DNA from: Mitsuokella multacida DSM 20544
GTDB lineage: Bacteria; Bacillota; Negativicutes; Selenomonadales; Selenomonadaceae
DNA: 64,000 nt
Direction: 5' to 3'
Assembly: GCF_000155955.1 (NCBI RefSeq)
Contig: NZ_GG697142.2
Coordinates: 219,646-283,645, forward strand
Below are positions 20,093-29,392 of the stretch, piece by piece. Numbering within the stretch: position 1 is the first letter of the stretch; each line of letters starts with the position of its first letter. The notes beneath the pieces are model-generated. The model was not told the origin of the DNA. It searched no databases and saw only the letters and a program-made list of their open reading frames with translations. The position numbers and the translations under genes were made by a program.

Positions 20093-20392
20093 ATGTCAAA
20101 GATACCGAAGAACCTGTCCGACAAGGACATGTTCAAAGACTATGTAGAAGATACATCGATAGAAGACCGCTTCCGCGCGGCCGAGAAGAAAGCAGAAAAG
20201 AAGAAGCAGGAGTCTCTCGAGGCACCTGCTGACTTCCTGCGCTCCGGCTTTACGCCGCAGCTCACGGAGGAGCTCGCCCGAGCTCTGTTGCAGCTCAAGA
20301 TGGAGCTCTACCGCGAGGATGTCAAGAATTATACCTTCCAGATCAAGCGCGATGGGGAAAAGATCGTGCTGATCCCGAAGTATAAGAAATAA
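20093..20392 (+). CDS. Small hypothetical protein
   Basis: A 99-aa protein that I do not recognise. The N-terminal third is acidic, followed by a Lys/Glu-rich helix (RAAEKKAEKKKQES), a hydrophobic-charged helix near 60-75 and a C-terminal beta-like stretch (YTFQIKRDGEKIVLIP). No signal peptide or membrane segment. GAAGGTGA lies before the ATG. It is spaced 36 bases from glnS and 34 from the permease, so it may be in one transcript with both. Confidence 0.7.
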   Translation: MSKIPKNLSDKDMFKDYVEDTSIEDRFRAAEKKAEKKKQESLEAPADFLRSGFTPQLTEELARALLQLKMELYREDVKNYTFQIKRDGEKIVLIPKYKK

Positions 20393-20426
20393 AAGGGAAG
20401 TTTTTTAGGGAAAGAAGTGGATTCTA

Positions 20427-21713
20427 TTGGTTAGCACAACGACGATAGCGGTCATCATCTTCGTGGCCGCTTACGCGTTGATCATCACCGAGAAGGTTCA
20501 CCGCACGATCGTCGGCATCGTCGGTGCCATGCTCATGATTCTGTTTGGTGTGCTCGATCAGGAGACGGCCATCCGTCACATCGATTTCAACACGCTGGGG
20601 CTCTTGATGGGCATGATGATCATCGTCAACATTACGAGTGAGACGGGACTCTTTAACTTTCTGGCCATCTGGTCGGCCAAGAAGGTCAAGGCGCGCCCGA
20701 TTTCCCTGCTCGTCGCGCTCTCAGCGCTGACGATGGTCTGCTCGGCCTTCCTCGACAACGTCACGACGGTCCTGCTGACCGTGCCAATCACGTTCAGCAT
20801 CACGGCACAGCTCAAGGTCGATGTCAAACCGTATCTGATTTCGCAGATCCTGGCCTCGAACATCGGCGGCACAGCGACGCTGATCGGCGACCCGCCGAAC
20901 ATCATGATCGGCAGTGCTGTCGGCCTGAACTTCATGGATTTCCTCGCCAATCTCTCTGGCATCGCAGTCCTGATCTTCATCCTCGTAGAGCTCGTGCTCA
21001 TCGCGATTTACGGCAAGGAGCTCCACACGCAGCCGGATCTCCAGGAGAAGGTCATGCGGCTCAATGCCAAGAGCCAGATTGCCAATCCGGCCTTGCTGAA
21101 GAAGTGCCTGTTCGTCATCGCTCTGACCATCGGCCTCTTCGTCGTGCACGGCTACCTCGGACTGCAGACGGCAACGGCTGCTCTCTCGGGTGCCGGTCTC
21201 TTGCTGCTCATCACCTACACGCGCAATGAGGGCATGATCACGAAAGTCCTCTCGAAGATCGAGTGGACGGCCATCTTCTTCTTCGCCGGCCTCTTCGTCC
21301 TCGTCGGTGCACTCGTCGAGACGGGCGTCATCAAGGTGCTCGCGGCTGAGGCCATCAAACTCACGAACGGCAGCGTCAATGCGACGGCCATGCTGATCCT
21401 CTGGATGAGCGCCTTCGCTTCGGCCTTCATCGACAACATCCCGTTCGTCGCGACCTTGATCCCGCTGATCCAGGACATGGGCCAGATGGGCCTCTCGAAC
21501 CTCGACCCGATGTGGTGGTCACTGGCCCTCGGTGCCTGCCTCGGCGGCAACGGCACGCTGATTGGCGCGAGCGCGAACGTCGTCGTCGCTTCGATGGCGG
21601 CACAGCGCGGCAAGCAGATATCCTTCCTGGGCTTCATGAAGATTGCGTTCCCGGTCATGATCATGACGATCGCAGTCTCGAGTGTCTACGTCTGGCTCCG
21701 CTATCTGCTCTGA
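20427..21713 (+). CDS. ArsB/NhaD (SLC13-like) family permease, copy 1
   Basis: A 428-aa polytopic membrane protein with about 11 helices. Family motifs include HIDFNTLGLLMGMM, FLDNVTTVLL, GGTATLIGDPPNIMIG (around residues 148-163) and the repeat-2 segments FIDNIPFVATLIPL and GGNGTLIGASANVV. This superfamily moves anions or Na+/H+; the specific substrate is unknown. TTG at 20427 is the only upstream start in frame and its ribosome site (GGGAAAGAAG) is weak. A close paralog is at 57134-58411. Confidence 0.85.
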   Translation: MVSTTTIAVIIFVAAYALIITEKVHRTIVGIVGAMLMILFGVLDQETAIRHIDFNTLGLLMGMMIIVNITSETGLFNFLAIWSAKKVKARPISLLVALSALTMVCSAFLDNVTTVLLTVPITFSITAQLKVDVKPYLISQILASNIGGTATLIGDPPNIMIGSAVGLNFMDFLANLSGIAVLIFILVELVLIAIYGKELHTQPDLQEKVMRLNAKSQIANPALLKKCLFVIALTIGLFVVHGYLGLQTATAALSGAGLLLLITYTRNEGMITKVLSKIEWTAIFFFAGLFVLVGALVETGVIKVLAAEAIKLTNGSVNATAMLILWMSAFASAFIDNIPFVATLIPLIQDMGQMGLSNLDPMWWSLALGACLGGNGTLIGASANVVVASMAAQRGKQISFLGFMKIAFPVMIMTIAVSSVYVWLRYLL

Positions 21714-21741
21714 TTGTTGCTGATATCGGTTGAATGATATA

Positions 21742-21780
21742 CAAAATCCCCATCATCCTTGTGGATGATGGGGATTTTTG
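21742..21780. terminator. Bidirectional terminator between permease copy 1 and putP
   Basis: Perfect 16-bp stem (AAAATCCCCATCATCC / GGATGATGGGGATTTT) around a TTGT loop; A and T ends suit both converging genes. Confidence 0.92.
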
Positions 21781-21795
21781 TATCTGTACGATGAA

Positions 21796-23274
21796 TCAGA
21801 TCTTGCTCTGGCCGACCTTGTCGAACGTCTCGAGGATCGAGGCTTCCGGCGCGCGATCGAGCCAGCTGACAATCCAGATGGCGAGAGCGGAGAACACGAA
21901 GCCAGGCACGATCTCGTAGAGGCCGAGGAAGGCGTACTGCTTCCAGACGAGGACGGTGACGCCGCCAACGATGATGCCGGCGAGCACGCCGTACTTTGTC
22001 GTGTGGCGCCAGAAGAGGCTCATGAGCAGAGCCGGACCGAAGGCAGCGCCGAAGCCTGCCCAGGCGTAGGAGACCATGTCGAGGATGAAGTTGTTCGGGT
22101 TGAGCCCGAGGAAGATCGCGAGGCTCGCAATGACGAGGACGCTCGCGCGCGAGATCCAGACGAGCTCCTTCTGCTCGGCGTCCTTGCGCAGCAGCGTGCG
22201 GTAGAAGTCCTGCGCAAATGCAGAGGCCGCGACGAGAAGCTGCGAGGAGGCGGTGCTCATGATGGCCGCGAGGACAGCCGAGAGGATGAGGCCTGTGGCA
22301 ATCGGCGGGAAGAGTTCGTTCGTCATGACGAGGAAGACCGTCTCAGAGGCCGTTCCCTCGAGCGGCGTCGTGAGGTAGACGCGGCCGACCATGCCGACAG
22401 CGACGGCTGCGGCAAGCGAGAGGATGACCCAGGTCATCGCGATGTGCGTGGCCTGCTTGACCTCCTTCGACGTGCGGATGGCCATGAAGCGCACGAGGAT
22501 GTGCGGCTGGCCGAAGTAGCCGATGCCCCAGGCGAGCAGCGAGATGAGCTCGATGGCGTTCATCATGGAGCCGTCCGGCTTCGTCAGCGGCTCGAGCATC
22601 GTGCTCTGTACCTGCGAGATGGCGGCGACTGTCGACTCGAAGCCGCCGCACTGCATCGCGCCGCAGATTGGTACGACGAGGATGGCGAAGAACATCATGA
22701 CGCCCTGGATGAAGTCCGTGCGCGAGACGGCGAGGAAGCCGCCGACGAGCGTGTAGAAGACGACGGAGCCAGCGCCGATGAAGATGGCGTACTGGTAGGG
22801 AATGCCGAAGACCGTCTCGAAGAGGCGGCCGGCCGAGACGAAACCCGACGAGGTGTAGATGACGAAGAAGATCAGGATGAAGATGGCCGGCACGATGCGC
22901 AGCAGGCCGCTCTTGTCGTGGTAGCGGTTCTGCAGGAATTCCGGCAGCGTCAGCGAGTTGTTGGCGAGCTCCGTGTACTTGCGCAGGCGCGCAGCAACGA
23001 AGTGCCAGTTGGCCCAGGTGCCGATGGCGATGCCGACGGCAATCCAGCCGGCGTTGAGGCCGGCGAGGTAGGCGTAGCCCGGCACACCCATGAGCATCCA
23101 GCCGCTCATATCCGAAGCTTCGGCGGAGAGCGACGTGACCCAGGCGCCGAGCTTGCGGTTGCCGAGGAAGTAGTCGCTCATATTGCGTGTGCGGCGGTAG
23201 TAATACACGCCGATGGCCATCATGAAGCCGATGTAGAGCACAAAGGTATTGATGATGGCAAGATCATGAGTCAA
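21796..23274 (-). CDS. putP: Sodium/proline symporter
   Basis: A 492-aa member of the SSS (SLC5) family importing proline with Na+. About 13 membrane helices; the N-terminal block SDYFLGNRKLGAWVTSLSAE, SDMSGW, the WANWHFVAARLR loop and NSLTLPEFLQNRY are characteristic of PutP. TTG at 23274 is chosen: GGGGGA ends 7 bases upstream and the protein then begins just ahead of helix 1. The open frame runs further up but has no start with a ribosome site. It is a monocistronic gene facing a terminator. Confidence 0.9.
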   Translation of the reverse strand: MTHDLAIINTFVLYIGFMMAIGVYYYRRTRNMSDYFLGNRKLGAWVTSLSAEASDMSGWMLMGVPGYAYLAGLNAGWIAVGIAIGTWANWHFVAARLRKYTELANNSLTLPEFLQNRYHDKSGLLRIVPAIFILIFFVIYTSSGFVSAGRLFETVFGIPYQYAIFIGAGSVVFYTLVGGFLAVSRTDFIQGVMMFFAILVVPICGAMQCGGFESTVAAISQVQSTMLEPLTKPDGSMMNAIELISLLAWGIGYFGQPHILVRFMAIRTSKEVKQATHIAMTWVILSLAAAVAVGMVGRVYLTTPLEGTASETVFLVMTNELFPPIATGLILSAVLAAIMSTASSQLLVAASAFAQDFYRTLLRKDAEQKELVWISRASVLVIASLAIFLGLNPNNFILDMVSYAWAGFGAAFGPALLMSLFWRHTTKYGVLAGIIVGGVTVLVWKQYAFLGLYEIVPGFVFSALAIWIVSWLDRAPEASILETFDKVGQSKI

Positions 23275-23326
23275 AATGAATCCCCCATTTCTTTCTCTAG
23301 CGAAATAAGTGTACACGAATAGTTCA

Positions 23327-23356
23327 ATTATATGGGAAAGAGGCTCTATCGCGCAA
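23327..23356 (-). promoter_or_regulatory. Promoter for putP
   Basis: On the minus strand TTGCGC (23356-23351), 18-base spacer, TATAAT (23332-23327). Confidence 0.6.
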
Positions 23357-23427
23357 TACTTATTTATATAGAAGGTATAGAAATCGGGCATTATGTGCAT
23401 TTTTTGCTGGAAATCGATAAAAAACGC

Positions 23428-23456
23428 TTGCAATCGCATGGCATATCCCGTATAAT
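23428..23456 (+). promoter_or_regulatory. Promoter for the FAD-dependent oxidoreductase
   Basis: TTGCAA (23428-23433), 17-base spacer, TATAAT (23451-23456), preceded by an A-tract. The leader to the ATG at 23550 is about 85 bases and has only weak hairpins. Confidence 0.75.
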
Positions 23457-23549
23457 ACATAAGGTTTGGAACGCAGGGAATTCGCACAAGCAGGACGAAG
23501 TCAGCTGCGCTCTTTTGCTGTGCAGAGATATGTATTAGGAGGCTTTTCC

Positions 23550-24926
23550 ATGAAAAAATACGATGTAGCGATTGTCGGCGGCGGTCCGGCCGGCGTCATG
23601 GCGGCTTATGAACTGGTCGAGAAGAAACCGGGGTTGCGCGTCATCGTCTTCGAGAGCGGCAAGGACATCTACCATCGCGTCTGCCCAATCTCGGCGGGCA
23701 AGGTCAAGAGCTGTATCGGCTGCAAGCCCTGCAGCATCATGCGCGGCTTCGGCGGCGCCGGTGCGTTCTCGGACGGCAAGTACAACTTCACGACGAAGTT
23801 CGGCGGCTGGCTCAATGAGTACCTGCCGGATGAGGAGGTCATGGAGCTCATCGATTACGTCGACAAGATCAACATGAAGCACGGTGCGCCGTCGCAGGTC
23901 TTCTCGACGAAGAACTCGGATATCGGCCGCCTGGCCCTGCAGCACGACCTGCATCTCTTGAGTGCCAGCGTGCGCCATCTCGGCACGGAGAACAACCTTC
24001 GCATGCTCGAGCAGACGTATGAGTACCTGAAGGAGAAGGTGGAGTTCCGCTTTGAGTGCCCCGTCGCCCACATCGAGTCGGACGGCCAGGGCGACAACCA
24101 GCTCGAGCTCGCGAACGGCGAGAAGGTCGAGGCGGACTTCCTCGTCATCGCGCCGGGCCGTGCGGGTGCGGAGTGGTTCTCGAATGAGTGCAATCGCCTC
24201 GGCATCGAGCAGGAGAACAACCGCGTCGATGTCGGCGTGCGCGTCGAGGTGCCGGATGAGGTCTGGAACGACATCACGAGCCAGGTCTACGAGGCGAAGC
24301 TGCTCTACCGCACGAAGCAGTACGGCGACTTCGTGCGCACGTTCTGCATGAATCCGCACGGCCACGTCGTCATGGAGAACACGGACGGCATCGTGACGGT
24401 CAACGGCCACTCCTACAGCGACCCGAAGCTCCAGAGCCACAACACGAACTTTGCGCTGCTCGTCTCCAATCACTTCACGGAACCGTTCAAGGCGCCGCAT
24501 CAGTACGGCAAGCGCATCGCCTCGTTCTCGAACATGCTCGGTGGCGGCATCATCGTCCAGCGCTACGGCGACCTCATCAAGGGACGCCGCACGAACACGC
24601 ACCGCCTGAGCAAGAGCTTCACGAAGCCGACGCTCGCGGCGACGCCGGGCGACCTCTCGCTCGTACTGCCGAAGCGCCATCTCGACAACATCATCGAGAT
24701 GATCCAGGCGCTCAACTACGTGGCGCCCGGCATGACGAACGACGATACGCTGCTCTACGGCGTCGAGGTCAAGTTCTACAGCGCCCGCGTTGTCCTGACG
24801 AACCAGCTCGAGACGAAGCTGCGCAACGTCTTCGCGACGGGGGACGGCGCCGGCGTCACGCGCGGCCTCTCGCAGGCTGGTGCCAGCGGTGTCTACGTGG
24901 CGCGCCAGATCCTCTCGCGCATGTGA
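23550..24926 (+). CDS. FAD-dependent dehydrogenase of uncharacterised family (COG2509-like)
   Basis: A 458-aa flavoprotein. The Rossmann motif AIVGGGPAGVMAAYEL is at residues 6-21. A Cys-rich stretch follows (HRVCPIS, then SCIGCKPCSIMRG, about 48-70), and a C-terminal FAD-binding segment ATGDGAGVTRGLSQAG lies near 436-451. The family is widespread in anaerobes; its substrate is not established. ATG at 23550 is preceded by AGGAGG. It stands alone, divergent from putP and followed by a hairpin. Confidence 0.8.
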   Translation: MKKYDVAIVGGGPAGVMAAYELVEKKPGLRVIVFESGKDIYHRVCPISAGKVKSCIGCKPCSIMRGFGGAGAFSDGKYNFTTKFGGWLNEYLPDEEVMELIDYVDKINMKHGAPSQVFSTKNSDIGRLALQHDLHLLSASVRHLGTENNLRMLEQTYEYLKEKVEFRFECPVAHIESDGQGDNQLELANGEKVEADFLVIAPGRAGAEWFSNECNRLGIEQENNRVDVGVRVEVPDEVWNDITSQVYEAKLLYRTKQYGDFVRTFCMNPHGHVVMENTDGIVTVNGHSYSDPKLQSHNTNFALLVSNHFTEPFKAPHQYGKRIASFSNMLGGGIIVQRYGDLIKGRRTNTHRLSKSFTKPTLAATPGDLSLVLPKRHLDNIIEMIQALNYVAPGMTNDDTLLYGVEVKFYSARVVLTNQLETKLRNVFATGDGAGVTRGLSQAGASGVYVARQILSRM

Positions 24927-24979
24927 GAGCCGCGCGCTCATGTTCATGCGTGGATGATAGGTGGATAATAGAGGGACAG

Positions 24980-25016
24980 ATGCCAGGAAGTCACGCCTCA
25001 GGCGGCTTCCTGGCAT
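24980..25016 (+). terminator. Hairpin after the FAD dehydrogenase, possible terminator
   Basis: Perfect 11-bp stem (ATGCCAGGAAG / CTTCCTGGCAT) with a 15-base loop that itself can pair (GCCTCAGGC). The downstream tract is AAAATTTT, not a plain T run, so termination strength is uncertain. Confidence 0.55.
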
Positions 25017-25026
25017 AAAATTTTAG

Positions 25027-25056
25027 TTGGCAAGGCTCGACGGTTTGGTCTATAAT
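25027..25056 (+). promoter_or_regulatory. Promoter for ywiB-argS
   Basis: TTGGCA (25027-25032), 18-base spacer, TATAAT (25051-25056). Confidence 0.6.
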
Positions 25057-25086
25057 AATATACAATGTATAGAAAGGGGCAGGCGG

Positions 25087-25524
25087 ATGAGTGAGAAGAA
25101 ACCGGTCATCGTGAAGGTAAGGGGCTCCTGGCAGGATGCGCAGGGGCAGAAAGACAGCATCCGCACCGTAGCGAAGGGCCATCATTACTTCCATCGCGGC
25201 AAGCACTATGTGATCTACGAGGATGAGACCGTGCAGGAAGGGTCGAAGGTATCGACCGTCCTCAAGATTGACGGCGGCATGATGACGCTCTTGCGCAAGG
25301 GAATCCTGGAGCAGGAACAGCGCTTCGAGAAGGGGTGCGAGCATACGAGCATCTACCGCACGCCGTACGGCAACATCGACCTCTCCGTCCGCACGGAAGC
25401 GCTGACGGTCGACTACGGCGAGGTGGCGGGGCGCATCGACGTCCGCTACGGGCTCTGGGTCAATGGAGCCTTCCAGAGCCAGAACCGCCTGCACATCGAG
25501 GTCGAGGAAGACCGCGGCGCGTGA
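25087..25524 (+). CDS. DUF1934 (YwiB-like) calycin-type protein
   Basis: A 145-aa predicted beta-barrel protein. The alternating hydrophobic strands, HYVIYEDETVQEG segment and position directly before argS match B. subtilis ywiB-argS. The family resembles calycins (small-ligand binding barrels), but function is unknown. ATG at 25087 follows AAAGGGGC. Confidence 0.8.
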   Translation: MSEKKPVIVKVRGSWQDAQGQKDSIRTVAKGHHYFHRGKHYVIYEDETVQEGSKVSTVLKIDGGMMTLLRKGILEQEQRFEKGCEHTSIYRTPYGNIDLSVRTEALTVDYGEVAGRIDVRYGLWVNGAFQSQNRLHIEVEEDRGA

Positions 25525-25593
25525 GGCGGGGGAAAATCAGATTGTTTGCGTGCATGACGGCAAAAACATGCACTTAGGATAGGAGGAACACTT

Positions 25594-27249
25594 TTGGAAA
25601 TCAAAGACATGTTGACAGAGGCCATTGAACAGGCCGCCAAGGATGCCATCCGCGAAGGAGCACTGCCGGAAGGCGAGCTCCCGCAGGTCATCCTTGAGGT
25701 GCCGCCGCAGAAAGAGTTCGGCGACTTTGCGACGAACTTCGCCATGCAGTCAGCCCGCGTCTTCCATCGGAATCCGCGCCAGATCGCTGAGGAACTCGCC
25801 AAGCGCATCGAAGGCGACTGGCTCGACCACACGCAGATCGCAGGTCCGGGCTTCCTGAACTTCTACCTCAAGGGCAATGTGCTTTACGATTCGTTCCAGA
25901 AGATCCTGGAGGCAGGCGAGGCCTTCGGCAACCTGCCGAAGCTTGACCATCCGAAAATCCAGGTCGAGTACGTCAGCGCCAATCCGACGGGCCTGCTGCA
26001 CGTCGGCCACGGCCGCGGCGCCGCAGCCGGCTCGGCACTCGTCAACCTGCTGCGCGCAGCGGGCTATCCGGTCGAGAGCGAGTACTACATCAACGATGCC
26101 GGCAACCAGATGAACAATCTCGCGCGCTCGGTCAATGCGCGCTACCTCGAGCTGCTCGGCAAGGAGGTCACGTTCCCGGAGGACGGCTACCACGGCCAGG
26201 ACATCATCGACACGGCGCAGCGCATCATCGACCGCGATGGCGACAAGTACCTCGCGCTCAGTGAAGAAGAGCGCCTTGCCATCTTCAAGGACCTTGCCTA
26301 CCACGAGAAGCTGGCCATCCTTAAGGAAGACCTCGAGCGCTTCCACGTGACGTTCGACAACTGGTTCAGTGAGCGCACGCTCCATCCGGACGCCGTGCGC
26401 AAGGTCGTCGAGATCCTCAAGGAGAAGGGCGATATCTACGAGAAGGAGGGTGCGCTCTGGCTCAAGTCGACGGCCTACGGCGACGACAAGGACCGCGTCG
26501 TCATCCGCGACAACGGCGTGCCGACGTATCTCGCAGCCGACATCGCCTACCACCACAACAAGTATGAGCGCGGCTTCGACCGCCTCATCAACATCTGGGG
26601 CGCCGACCACCACGGCTACGTCTGCCGCGTCAAGGCTGCCATGCAGGCGCTTGGCCATGATCCGGAGAAGCTCACTGTGCTGCTCTTGCAGATGGTCAGC
26701 CTCTACCGCGGCGGCGAGCTCGTCAAGATGAGCAAGCGCACGGGCCAGAGCGTCACGCTCAACGAGCTCATGGAAGAGGTCGGCACGGATGCCGCACGCT
26801 ACTTCTTCCTCATGCGCTCGCTCGACAGCCAGCTCGACTTTGACCTCGACCTCGCGAAGAAGAAGTCGAACGACAATCCGGTCTACTACATCCAGTACGC
26901 GCACGCCCGCATCTGCAGCATCTTCCGCCAGGCGGAGGAGACGAAGCTCGCGCTCGGCGAGGCGCCGCACCTCGAGCTCCTGACGGACGAGAGCGAGGTC
27001 GCCCTGATCAAGAAGATCGAGGAGTATCCGGAAGAGGTCGCAAAGGCCGCTGCCGACTATGCACCGCAGCGCATCGCGCGCTACAGCTACGACCTTGCAG
27101 CGCTGTTCCACAGCTTCTACAACAAGTGCCGCATCATGGGCGTCGACCACGATCTCGCAGAGGCGCGCCTCGCACTCGTCACGGTCACGGCGCATGTTAT
27201 CCGCCACAGCCTCGGCATCCTCGGCGTATCGGCACCAGAACACATGTGA
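25594..27249 (+). CDS. argS: Arginyl-tRNA synthetase
   Basis: A class I synthetase, 551 aa. The N-terminal Add-1 domain (residues 1-115) is followed by SANPTGLLHVGHGRGAA (HIGH-type motif HVGH, around 129-145) and the KMSKR-type loop VKMSKRTGQ near 378. The C-terminal DALR anticodon domain contains APQRIARYSYDLAALFHSFYNKCRI. TTG at 25594 lies 7 bases after AGGAGG. Confidence 0.96.
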   Translation: MEIKDMLTEAIEQAAKDAIREGALPEGELPQVILEVPPQKEFGDFATNFAMQSARVFHRNPRQIAEELAKRIEGDWLDHTQIAGPGFLNFYLKGNVLYDSFQKILEAGEAFGNLPKLDHPKIQVEYVSANPTGLLHVGHGRGAAAGSALVNLLRAAGYPVESEYYINDAGNQMNNLARSVNARYLELLGKEVTFPEDGYHGQDIIDTAQRIIDRDGDKYLALSEEERLAIFKDLAYHEKLAILKEDLERFHVTFDNWFSERTLHPDAVRKVVEILKEKGDIYEKEGALWLKSTAYGDDKDRVVIRDNGVPTYLAADIAYHHNKYERGFDRLINIWGADHHGYVCRVKAAMQALGHDPEKLTVLLLQMVSLYRGGELVKMSKRTGQSVTLNELMEEVGTDAARYFFLMRSLDSQLDFDLDLAKKKSNDNPVYYIQYAHARICSIFRQAEETKLALGEAPHLELLTDESEVALIKKIEEYPEEVAKAAADYAPQRIARYSYDLAALFHSFYNKCRIMGVDHDLAEARLALVTVTAHVIRHSLGILGVSAPEHM

Positions 27250-27289
27250 GTTTGATTTGATTACGCAATATGCGAAGGGAGATATAGAA

Positions 27290-27622
27290 ATGGATTTTCT
27301 GAAAAGCTCGGAAGTTGATGTAGCGTACTACATCTTGTCGCAGGCTGGTGAGAAGATGTACTACAAGGACCTCGTCCTCGATGTCATCGAGAAAACGCAC
27401 AAGCCGGTCCAGTCGCTCTCGGCTGCCATCTCGGAAGTGTACACGCTCATCAACATGGACAGCCGCTTCCACTACGAAGGCGAGGGCCAGTGGGGCCTGA
27501 CGGAGTGGAACCCGCCTGAGGTCAAGCGCTCGCATGCCAGCCGCTCGACGTCCGGTTCGAGCAAGGCAGCGGCCAAGGCCAGCAGCAACCGCAAGAAGAA
27601 GCTCGAGAGCATCCAGGAATAA
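27290..27622 (+). CDS. rpoE: DNA-directed RNA polymerase delta subunit (HARE-HTH)
   Basis: A 110-aa protein with an N-terminal HARE-HTH domain (residues 1-72: MYYKDLVLDVIE, INMDSRFHYEGEGQWGLTEW). The tail is short, Ser/Lys-rich and basic. The classical B. subtilis delta has a long acidic tail, so this is a short, oppositely charged version and may not behave like delta on polymerase. Position directly before pyrG matches B. subtilis rpoE-pyrG. Confidence 0.78.
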   Translation: MDFLKSSEVDVAYYILSQAGEKMYYKDLVLDVIEKTHKPVQSLSAAISEVYTLINMDSRFHYEGEGQWGLTEWNPPEVKRSHASRSTSGSSKAAAKASSNRKKKLESIQE

Positions 27623-27630
27623 TCAATGTC

Positions 27631-27660
27631 TTGACACTCCCGTGCGATTCGGGGTAGAAT
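27631..27660 (+). promoter_or_regulatory. Promoter for pyrG
   Basis: TTGACA (27631-27636), 18-base spacer, TAGAAT (27655-27660). The leader is only about 35 bases and I see no C-tract attenuator of the B. subtilis pyrG type. Confidence 0.65.
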
Positions 27661-27685
27661 AGTCAACATGTGTTTCAAAGAATGA

Positions 27686-29305
<1,620 letters not shown>

Positions 29306-29333
29306 AACAGCATGACGATAGAGAAGACCCGCT

Positions 29334-29358
29334 TTGCCGGGTCTTTTTGACGTGAGAT
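29334..29358 (+). terminator. Intrinsic terminator after pyrG
   Basis: 8-bp stem AAGACCCG / CGGGTCTT with a 6-base loop and trailing T run. Confidence 0.82.
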
Positions 29359-29361
29359 ACG

Positions 29362-29387
29362 AGAGGTATCAAGAGGTATAGAGGTAT
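29362..29387 (+). repeat. Three short direct repeats upstream of mfd
   Basis: The octamer AGAGGTAT occurs at 29362, 29372 and 29380, immediately before the mfd ATG at 29393. The last copy is the likely ribosome site; the others could be duplicated ribosome-binding sequence or an operator. Confidence 0.6.
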
Positions 29388-29392
29388 ATGGA

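Noticed and set aside
21778-23322. 514-codon plus-strand frame across putP
   Set aside because: The minus strand encodes a clear SSS-family symporter with membrane helices and conserved motifs; the plus frame is highly charged, without family features or ribosome site.
23462-23549. Possible riboswitch in the leader of the FAD dehydrogenase
   Set aside because: Only short, bulged stems (CTGCGC/GTGCAG and similar) without a T run; nothing convincing.
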